Shown here piece by piece: positions 52,299 to 62,632 of a stretch of 64,000 nucleotides of DNA. How positions within the stretch are numbered: the stretch's first letter is position 1; every line of letters begins with the position of its first letter. A program made the position numbers and the translations under genes. Under the pieces are notes generated by a model. It was not told where the DNA came from. It searched no databases and saw only the letters and a program-made list of their open reading frames with translations. The DNA is from Isoetes taiwanensis (taxonomy: Eukaryota; Streptophyta; Lycopodiopsida; Isoetales; Isoetaceae), in the NCBI GenBank assembly GCA_021234155.1, contig JAJEKV010000008.1, positions 24,014,618 to 24,078,617 on the forward strand, in the 5' to 3' direction.

Positions 52299-52303
52299 AT
52301 GAG

Positions 52304-53011
52304 AAAATCGAATGTCTATAATTAGTGAATTCTTGCTTAAAGGTGATGTACCCTTGAACTGGTACAAGCTTGCTTGCATTATTTTAGGATGTAAGCTTTA
52401 AGCTTTACTCAATAGCATGTTGGCCTTAAGCATTTGATGAGCAAAAAGAGCTTGTAACTAATGGATGGTTTTTATGAGTTATGTTTTTTAATTCAAAATG
52501 TGCTCCACCTCTTACTTAATTCTTTGAGAGAAATAACTTGAGCACTCGAATTTGAATTCAAAAAACCTTATTGCTTCTTCTTCTTGTGATTGCCATGATA
52601 AAATCCAAGCCGTATTAATCCAATTAAATCAATCTTGAAAAGCAGATACAATAAAATGAATTCGATGACTCGGTTTTGCAGATCCCATGATAAATTTTTA
52701 AGAACCTTGCCAAATCAGACCATAAAAATGTTATTTGAACACAAAAAACTTAACCAATCATGGCCATATCATACACCATCAGAAAACCCTTGAAGAGAGC
52801 TTTCCAACACAACAAGAATCATTGAAAACCTGAGTCACATGTCAAACATTATGTTAAAAAGTATACTGCCTTCAAAATTGCATCGCATGCACTTGCAAAA
52901 AGGTACCCAAGATCATCTTATTCTAGCATATGTAGCTCGAGTTATGAGCTTGGAAACAATTGCCATTATACTGCTTTTCTCTCTAGAGCTTCTCTCGCTG
53001 TATCTTTCGTG
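52304..53011. other. Unassigned flank between Copia and the tandem units
   Basis: AT-rich sequence with no recognised gene. It contains a pyrimidine-rich end (CTTCTTCTTCTTG at about 52.57 kb) and leads into the poly(T) at 53012. Confidence 0.35.
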
Positions 53012-53034
53012 TTTTTTTTTTTTTTTTTTTTTTT
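53012..53034 (-). repeat. Poly(T) run of 23 at the start of tandem unit 1
   Basis: It is the poly(A) of a minus-strand retroposed sequence, or an expanded homopolymer, and is missing from the corresponding position before units 2 and 3, where TTTTTATTATA is found instead. Confidence 0.6.
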
Positions 53035-56000
53035 AATGATGGAGTTTTTTATGCGTAACATGAGGCAATATAAAGTCTAGTTTTCAAAGTTCCCAAGGAC
53101 ATGGGGAACCAGTGTAATGCAGTTGTGAGTTACAAATATGGAGCTTTTTTAGAATATTGTCCATAACCTTGAATTTATTGGTGTTATGGTCATTATGGTT
53201 AAATCACCATATATGGTGACAAGATGGGTTTAGTCTATGATGTGCTTCTGTTTATCATGTGGGACTGTAACTGATAATCTGTTTATGGTATGACTTACAT
53301 AACCCTTTTCCACATTGGAATGTGAACCTGACTTGAGTTTTAAGCTTTGCTTAAATATGTACCTTCTCTTCTCAGGCCGGAATTGGGCTCACAAGTAAAG
53401 GTAAAGTCTCTTGAAGTTGAATTATCTAGACATTGGAACTTGTTTTGACTTTCTAGGATGCATGTTATTGCAAAGGCAAGTAAAAAAGACAATTGATAAA
53501 ACTAGAGGTTTTTGTATTCTACATATGGCCGATGGACGTTATATGGGCAGATCTAAGTGTTGTGGCCTTAGAGCATGGTAAGTACGTGAAGTAATGATTG
53601 GGAACAAGATATATGTGGACCATGGAACTTCCAAAACAAGTTAAAATCATGTATTCTATCATCATGTATTCTGACCATAAGTGGGACATGTCATTGGCAT
53701 TCACCTACGGTATTGGCATTGGCATTCACCAATGGTTTGAGCATGTTTACTTCTGATGGTCCACGATAAGGAAAATCGTGCAACATTGAAAATACCATGG
53801 ATAAATACATTATAACCCTAAAATTGTGTACGATTATAAGAAATGATATTTCAGAGGAAAAGACAAGGAGGATCGCCATTGCGCATCTGCCATATGGAAG
53901 CTTGGAGTGATCCTCAACCACTGATAAAAGGTAAGGCTGTGATTTTACAGAGATTAGGTTTGAGCAAATATAAAAATCGGCCAGTGCATGACCTGATTTT
54001 AAGCTATGCTAGAATCTTCATTAGGGTTCGAAGCAGGGCCGGCGGCCTGTGTGGCGTTGAAGCAACATCCTGCATCTGATATTCATCATAAATAGTGATC
54101 AAATTGCTACATTATAATACTGTTGCTGCATCTTGGCACATGATTTGTGATGAGAATCAAATGAAAAAAGACAAAGGAAATGGTGCAGATAACATCCTAA
54201 TATATTGTAGCTTCAGATGATCTGAGTGCAAGTAGAAATAGCGGCAAAAGAGAAGAGCAATAATGGTGAGCATTCAACTGAAATTTCTCTGAATAAGCTG
54301 GATGAGTATGGCAACAAGGATTTCCTCAAGCCGATGGAATTAAAGCTGAGACAAACGGCTACTCTCAGGTCTGATTAAGTCAATTTAAATCCTTGTCTAT
54401 TTCATGTAAAATGCTTCATGTATTTTTGATTCAATCTCTTTTTTTTTTTTTTTTTTTTTGAAGAACGTGTTACTTCATATTATACACTCAAAATATTACA
54501 AAGTATTTCCAGAAGTAAGAAATATCCCTGAAGCATCAATCACTTTTAGATGATCACTCCATATTGGAAATTTAATACGATCAGGCCAATTGGAGATCTG
54601 AAAGCAATTATACAACTTCTTACGAATTTCTTGAAGTACCACCTGAGAAGAAATATGTTTATCATAAAAGACCTTTCTTCGCCTTCGCTTCCATACACTC
54701 CATATTAGCCAAGACTTTGCCATGTGAAATGCAATCCTTTTAGAAGCAGTCCACTGATTTGGATAAATACCCAAAAGAAAGTGCTGACTATCCAAAGATA
54801 CTCCAAAAAGAGAATGCAGCCAGGACCTAAGACTACTCAGCTCTGCACACAAATATAAACAATGCTCCAATGTTTCAATGCACCGCTCACACATTGGGCA
54901 AAGTGGGCTTACTCCCGGCTTAAAGCGATGAACCATCTCATTAACTCTCAAAGAGCGATGAATCACCTGCTCGTTGCTATAATGCATTATCCTGCAGTTC
55001 ACCTTTCACCTTATGTCTGATCATGGGCTTTGCACATCTTGCTTTAAGCCAAAAAAGAACGGTATATCCATGCTTGCTCTGACCATATAAATGCTCTGAC
55101 CATATAAATGTTGAGCAAACTGAATATTAAGAGAGATTGTTAAGACCAAGGTGCCCAATTATTATATCCAGGGGTAGTTTACTGGGTGTGGATGAATCCA
55201 TGCAGCCAGCTTTGTCCACTTCATATAACTTACTGTAGAAGGTAAATACATGTAGCCTAACTAATAACATTTCTGATAAGACCAAGGTGCCCAATTATTA
55301 TATCCAGGGGTAGTTTACTGGGTGTGGATGAATCCATGCAGCCAGCTTTGTCCACTTGAGGTACAGTGTCCTTTGAGTAATGCTTTTCTACTAAGTATAT
55401 ACTGTTGTATAGAGCTTTGTCCACAGAGCTTAGACCATAATAAAATTATTGAATCTGCTTGTTGCATCAGGTTATATTATTGTTCTACATTCTAAGTATG
55501 GTTTATCCCCCTAGCATATATACTCATTTGCAGAACTTGGAAGCACCAAATTATAGAAGACCATGCATTCGCTGGGGTTTAGGTAGTGGAAATGACAATT
55601 CTGTTTTAATTCATACATCTGCTAGATAATGTTGGCTTTATGGAAATTCTAACACGTTATGCTCTTGCTGATGCTAGTTACATGATTGGACCTACTTGCA
55701 TTTTTTGTTTTATAAACATGCAAGGTGAAGGGCGATGAGCCCAAGAGATCCGTAGCTTACCTGCTAGTGACTTAGGCTCTTACCCTTCTTAGGCTAACTG
55801 TCCTCTGGTTTCACTGCAGGTAACGGGATTTCTTGCTCCTGTGTATGTTTTCCCAGTATTCAATTTGTCTACATGACATGGAAGCTAAGAATGATTCAAG
55901 ATCGAATTTCAAGATTGCTTCAACAACAAAGATCACTTTGAACGTATACTTTTATATTCTCAAATTGGTGTAACAATGGATATAGACGTGAGTATTCAAT

Positions 56001-57685
56001 TTGTCTACATGACATGGAAGCACTATTATCATTATTTGCAATACAAAGATCTTTGAATTATTTGGACTCAATGCCTTGTAATATACGTTAAAAATGTTCT
56101 AGATATTGGAGAAGAGTTTGTAGTTTGTTGAATTTATAACCATGTCATGGCCTAAGTTGAAATACACCTGTTTTAAACTTAGGGCTGCTAATTGTACCTT
56201 AAAAGGATCTTTGCAAAAGGTCTTGGAAAGGTAGAAAGTCTGTTTGAACAGGTTTAAAGGTTTTTTTTTTATCAATACTCAGTTCTCTAGTTTTACTAGA
56301 GACCATGGTCATGGTTACTTTATTTCTCAGGTGTAAAATTAAATGAATATCTGTGAGTACTAATGACAATGTGGATTTATAGGAGACTACAGGAATTACT
56401 ACTGAAGCCATTGAGGTAGACTTTAACTCGTGCAGCCTGCCATACAAGTTGTAAATGCAGTAAGATCTTTTTATCAATTTGGACGAATACTCACTAAGGT
56501 AACAAATTCATACCTTTAGAAGATGCTTCTTATAGGAGATTGAAAAAAATATATCTGATAAAATGATGCTTAGACATGGAAATGACTTCTCCTTTGATTA
56601 TAGACTATGCTTGGGTTTTTGGAGTTTTACCAAGCATGGTTGTAAATGATAAAAAACTGATACTTCTATTGCCATTTGGCTTGATATCTTCTACTACCAT
56701 TTGGCTCTAATATGACTCCTTTTAAGGAGAATACAAGTAAAATGACAGATGCTGGAAAGGATTATTCTGATGCAAGTAATCGATATAAGTGAACTTATAC
56801 AATTCAAATAGTATTGCAGAAAGGACAGTCCGAGCTCTGGAGTTCAAACTGTCTTGGCATATATCAAGAATAAGGAAATGCACCGCAACACTTGTAGCAT
56901 GAGACTCCTGCTCTAGTTGCAGTATGGTACGTGCAACTTTACTGATCTAAATGTTAATGACATTAAGCAACCTGACTTCTCTATTAAGACTCTGCTGGAT
57001 TATTGATGACTTATTGAGAAGCATATTTCATATGAATAGTTGTGGGTCAATACAACCTCACCAAGGCCTTTTTGTACATGATGAGATTGGACATAATTTG
57101 TCAAGAAGACTGTCATATGAAATAAATTGCCATTGGGCTTATGAAGTCTATGAATTGCCATTGGGCTATTGCAGACCATACTGGCGAGCTTTGAAGGTAA
57201 TCCTTTCCGAGATTTTTCCTTATATCTATACTCACTCAAATGCTTCTTTGCATTCTATACAATAAAGAAGTTTTTGATCAAGTTTTCAGCGTAGATTATA
57301 TTTCTGGAACATATATGGGGTAGGCAGGCATTGGCACATACTAGTACTCTTAACATGCAGCATAGCTTGCTCTCTTTATTGGTCCACTTGCTTGCCATTG
57401 GCACGTGTTTTCAAAATGTAATGTGCATAGATTATATTTCTGGAACATATATGGGGTAGGCAGGCATTGGTGCATACTAGTACTCTTAACATGCGGTATA
57501 GCTTGCTCTCTTTATTGGTCCACTTGCTTGCCATTGGCACGTTAAAGAATAATAAATACTTGTGGGGTAGGCAATATAGGTAGGGTAGGGTTTTGGCAAC
57601 AAGGTCCTACTCTCCTTGTTGCTATCTCTATTTATGAATTTTGGCCCACCCTGACCTACGGTAGGAGGCAGGCTTTTTATTATAT
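53035..57685. repeat. Tandem unit 1 (about 4.65 kb)
   Basis: The unit starts AATGATGGAG and recurs at 57686 and 62633. Contents in order: an exon-like block GCCGGAATTGGGCTCACAAG at about 53.38 kb preceded by TCTTCTCAG and followed by GTAAAG; a splice-like AGGATGCATGTTATTG; a second exon-like block before GTAAGG at about 53.93 kb; an open stretch ending in KPMELKLRQTATLRSD (to about 54.38 kb); an L1 fragment; and AT-rich sequence. I cannot identify a host gene. It carries 136-bp-offset repeats at 55141, 55855 and 57292. Confidence 0.8.
54439..55060 (-). mobile_element. 5'-truncated L1-type LINE 3' end in unit 1
   Basis: On the minus strand a 168-codon frame (55002-54496) carries the zinc-finger domain common at the C terminus of plant L1 polymerases (CPMC...LEHCLYLC, about 54.9 kb). 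It continues with WSVWKRRRRKVFYDK and ends at a TAA. A poly(A) of about 21 (T run 54439-54459 on the plus strand) follows. The reverse transcriptase itself is absent, as expected for a truncated insertion. Confidence 0.85.
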
Positions 57686-58968
57686 AATGATGGAGATTTT
57701 TATGCATAACATGAGGCAATATAAAGTCTAGTTTTCAAAGTTCCCAAGGACATGGGGAACGGTGTAATCTGATTGTGAGTTACAAATATGGAGCTTTTTA
57801 GAATATTACGTCCATAACCTTGAATTTATTTTGGAATGTGAACCTGACTTGAGTTTTAAGCTTTGCTTAAATATGTATGGGATAAGTGCCTTTTCCTTCT
57901 CTTCTCAGGCCGGAATTGGGCTCACAAGTAAAGGTAAAGTCTCTTGAAGTTGAATTATCTAGACATTGGAACTTGTTTTGACTTTCTAGGATGCATGTTA
58001 TTGCAAAGGCAAGTAAAAAAGACGATTGATAAAACTAGAGGTTTTTGTATTCTACATATGGCCGATGGACGTTATATGGGCAGATCTAAGTGTTGTGGCC
58101 TTAGAGCATGGTAAGTACGTGAAGTAATGATTGGGAACAAGATATATGTGGACCATGGAACTTCCAAAACAAGTTAAAATCATGTATTCTATAATCATGT
58201 ATTCTGACCATAAGTGGGACATGTCATTGGCATTCACCTACGGTATTGGCATTGGCATTCACCAATGGTTTGAGCATGTTTACTTCTGATGGTCCACGAT
58301 AAGGAAAATCGTGCAACATTGAAAATACCATGGATAAATACATTATAACCCTAAATTTGTGTACGATTATAAGAAATGATATTTCAGAGGAAAAGACAAA
58401 ATGGTTTGAGCATGTTTACTTCTGATGGTCCAAAGCTTGGAGTGATCCTCAACCACTGATAAAAGGTAAGGCTGTGATTTTACAGAGATTAGGTTTGAGC
58501 AAATATAAAAATCGGCCAGTGCATGACCTGATTTTAAGCTATGCTAGAATCTTCATTAGGGTTCGAAGCAGGGCCGGCGGCCTGTGTGGCGTTGAAGCAA
58601 CATCCTGCATCTGATATTCATCATAAATAGTGATCAAATTGCTACATTATAATACTGTTGCTGCATCTTGGCACATGATTTGTGATGAGAATCAAATGAA
58701 AAAAGACAAAGGAAATGGTGCAGATAACATCCTAATATATTGTAGCTTCAGATGATCTGAGTGCAAGTAGAAATAGCGGCAAAAGAGAAGGGCAATAATG
58801 GTGAGCATTCAACTGAAATTTCTCTGAATAAGCTGGATGAGTATGGCAACAAGGATTTCCTCAAGCCGATGGAATTAAAGCTGAGACAAACGGCTACTCT
58901 CAGGTCTGATTAAGTCAATTTAAATCCTTTTCTATTTTATTTAAAATTCTTAATTTTTTTTTTATTAA

Positions 58969-60330
58969 ATTTTTTTTTTTTTTTTTTTTTTTGAAGAACG
59001 TGTTACTTCATATTATACACTCAAAATATTACAAAGTATTTCCAGAAGTAAGAAATATCCCTGAAGCATCAATCACTTTTAGATGATCACTCCATATTGG
59101 AAATTTATTTTTTTTTTTTTTTTTTTTTGAAGAACGTGTTACTTCATATTATACACTCAAAATATTACAAAGTATTTCCAGAAGTAAGAAATATCCCTGA
59201 AGCATCAATCACTTTTAGATGATCACTCCATATTGGAAATTTAATACGATCAGGCCAATTGGAGATCCGAAAAGCAATTATACAACTTCTTACTTAATTT
59301 CTTGAAGTACCACCTGAGAAGAAATATGTTTATCATAAAAGACCTTTCTTCGCCTTCGCTTCCATACACTCCATATTAGCCAAGACTTTGCCATGTGAAA
59401 TGCAATCCTTTTAGAAGCAAGTCCAATCGATTTGGATAAATACCCAAAAGAATAGAATAGAATAGAATAGAATAGTTTTTTAACGCCCACGAAGACCAAT
59501 AGGTCATGGGACCCATACAATGGGCTAGTACAATCATTACTACTAGGATTAAAAACCCTCGCCGAAAAGGTTTTCAAGGGAAAAACCTTTGCAGTAATGA
59601 TGATACTAGACAAGCTTAGATAATGACTACTGAGGGCTCGCGAATTGTTGACGTTTATCTAGAACCTCAAGTATGTATAATGCCAAGTCATGCATGATGG
59701 TGCTACCGAGAAGTTGTGGAAGTGTGGAATGGAATGCTAAGGTCTAAAAAATGATTCCGGACTATCTCAAAAGCGGGCAACTCGAGGAAGAGTATGGCTT
59801 TCATCTTCAATAACCTATGGCGTGAATCGGGCACATAAGCACATAGTCTCGCCGCGGCAATTGCGGCCGCTCCCATCTGTCTCAATCCGTAGACATTGTG
59901 GGACCCCCGCGGCGAATTGATGCAATAGCTACAAGCTTGTTCCTGGACAATGAAGCAAGCAAATAAGCTTGGGGCCCTGGTGCCAAAGTGGGATTTATGT
60001 GTGCTGACTATCCAAAGATACTCCAAAAAGAGAATGCAGCCGGGACCTAAGACTACTCATTTCGCACACAAATATAAACAATGCTCCAATGTTTCAATGC
60101 ACCTCACACATTGGGCAAAGTGGGCTTACCCCGCTTAAAGCGATGAACCATCTCATTAACTCTCAAAGAGCGATGAATCACCCGCCGTTGCTATAATGCA
60201 TTATCCGCAGGTTCACCTTTCACCTTATGTCTGATCATGGGCTTTGCACATCTTGCTTTAAGCCAAAGAACGGTATATCCATGCTTGCTTTCGACCATAT
60301 AAATGCTCGACCATATAAATGTTGAGCAAA
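58969..60330 (-). mobile_element. L1-type LINE 3' end in unit 2, duplicated tail and nested insertion
   Basis: This is the counterpart of the L1 fragment of unit 1. Its 3' end (T run, then GAAGAACGTG...) appears twice, at 58993 and 59129, an offset of exactly 136. At about 59451-60001 it is split by a second LINE fragment. The zinc-finger frame is broken by many small differences from the unit 1 copy, most of them at CTG/CAG. Confidence 0.75.
59451..60001 (-). mobile_element. LINE fragment with (AATAG)n tail nested in the L1 fragment
   Basis: The stretch is absent from unit 1, so its limits follow from comparison. It begins with about five AATAG units, read as a (CTATT)n tail on the minus strand, followed by ACGCCCACGAAGACCAATAG, whose minus-strand reading (GSHDLLVFVGVKKLF) resembles the 3' ends of tandem-tailed LINEs. 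The rest encodes no recognisable domain. It is unusually rich in CG. Confidence 0.6.
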
Positions 60331-62632
60331 CTGAATATTAAGAGAGATTGTTAAGACCAAGGTGCCCAATTATTATATCCGTGGGTAGTTTTATGGGTGT
60401 GGATGAATCCATGCAGCCGACTTTGTCCACTTCATATAACTTATCAGAAGGTAAATACATGTAGCCTAACTAATAACATTTCGATCATTGTCCACAGAGC
60501 TTAGACCATAATAAAATTATTGAATCTGCTTGTTGCATCAGGTTATATTATTGTTCTACATTCTAAGTATGGTTTATCCCCCTAGCATATATACTCATTT
60601 GCAGAACTTGGAAGCACCAAATTATAGAAAACCATGCATTCGCTGGGGTTTAGGTAGTGGAAATGACAATTCTGTTTTAATTCATACATCTGCTAGATAA
60701 TGTTGGCTTTATGGAAATTCTAACACGTTATGCTCTTGCTGATGCTAGTTACATGATTGGACCTACTTGCATTTTTTGTTTTATAAACATGCAAGGTGAA
60801 GGGCGATGAGCCCAAGAGATCCGTAGCTTACCTGCTAGTGACTTAGGCTCTTACTCTAACACGTTATGCTCTTGCTGATGCTAGTTACATGATTGGACCT
60901 ACTTGCATTTTTTGTTTTATAAACATGCAAGGTGAAGGGCGATACATGACATGGAAGCTAAGAATGATTCAAGATCGAATTTCAAGATTGCTTCAACAAC
61001 AAAGATCACTTTGAACGTATACTTTTATATTCTCAAATTGGTGTAACAATGGATATAGACGTGCTGATTCATGTGACAGTGGGGTACATTTGACTATTAT
61101 CATTATTTGCAATACAAAGATCTTTGAATTATTTGGACTCAATGCCTTGTAATATACGTTAAAAATGTTCTAGATATTGGAGAAGAGTTTATAGACGTGC
61201 TGATTCATGTGACAGTGGGGTACATTTGACTATTATCATTATTTGCAATACAAAGATCTTTGAATTATTTGGACTCAATGCCTTGTAATATACGTTAAAA
61301 ATGTTCTAGATATTGGAGAAGAGTTTGTAGTTTGTTGAATTTATAACCATGTCATGGCCTAAGTTGAAATACACCTGCTTTTAAACTTAGGGCTGCTAAT
61401 TGTACCTTAAAAGGATCTTTGCAAAAGGTCTTGGAAAGGTAGAAAGTCCTGTTTGAACAGTTTAAAGTTTTTTTTATCAATATTTTCAGTTCTCTACTCG
61501 TGCAGCCTGCCATACAAGTTGTAAATGCAGTAAGATCTTTTTATCAATTTGGACGAATACTCACTAAGGTAACAAATTCATACCTTTAGAAGATGCTTCT
61601 TATAGGAGATTGAAAAAAATATATCTGATAAAATGATGCTTAGACATGGAAATGACTTCTCCTTTGATTATAGACTATGCTTGGGTTTTTGGAGTTTTAC
61701 CAAGCATGGTTGTAAATGATAAAAAACTGATACTTCTATTGCCATTTGGCTTGATATCTTCTACTACCATTTGGCTCTAATATGACTCCTTTTAAGGAGA
61801 ATACAAGTAAAATGACAGATGCTGGAAAGGATTATTCTGATGCAAGTAATCGATATAAGTGAACTTATACAATTCAAATAGTATTGCAGAAAGGACAGTC
61901 CGAGCTCTGGAGTTCAAACTGTCTTGGCATATATCAAGAATAAGGAAATGCACCGCAACACTTGTAGCATGAGACATGCAAGTAATCGATATAAGTGAAC
62001 TTATACAATTCAAATAGTATTGCAGAAAGGACAGTCCGAGCTCTGACTTCTCTATTAAGACTCTGCTGGATTATTGATGACTTATTGAGAAGCATATTTC
62101 ATATGAATAGTTGTGGGTCAATACAACCTCACCAAGGCCTTTTTGTACATGATGAGATTGGACATAATTTGTCAAGAAGACTGTCATATGAAATAAACTG
62201 CCATTGGGCTTATGAAGTCTATGAATTGCCATTGGGCTATTGCAGACCATACTGGCGAGCTTTGAAGGTAATCCTTTCCGAGATTTTTCCTTATATCTAT
62301 ACTCACTCAAATGCTTATTTGCATTCTATACAATAAAGAAGTTTTTGATCAAGTTTTCAAAATGTAATGTGCATAGATTATATTTCTGGAACATATATGG
62401 GGTAGGCAGGCATTGGTGCATACTAGTACTCTTAACATGCGGTATAGCTTGCTCTCTTTATTGGTCCACTTGCTTGCCATTGGCACGTTAAAGAATAATA
62501 AATACTTGTACAGGTAGGCAATATAGGTAGGGTAGGGCTTTGGCAACAAGGTCCTACTCTCCTTGTTGCTATCTCTATTTATGAATTTTGGCCCACCCTG
62601 ACCTACGGTAGGAGGCAGGCTTTTTTTATTAT

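Larger units (their letters stand above)
57686..62632. repeat. Tandem unit 2 (about 4.95 kb)
   Basis: It matches unit 1 over most of its length. It lacks about 150 bp near 53.16-53.31 kb of unit 1 (present in unit 3), has a second LINE fragment at 59.45-60.0 kb, and shows several 136-bp-offset repeats (58264, 58981, 60719, 61055, 61840). From about 59.21 to 60.48 kb it differs from unit 1 mainly at CTG/CAG sites; elsewhere it is nearly identical. Confidence 0.85.

Noticed and set aside
53519-53704. Conserved 61-codon minus-strand frame repeated in units 2 and 3
   Set aside because: Its conservation follows from the tandem duplication of the whole unit; the composition is not distinctive.
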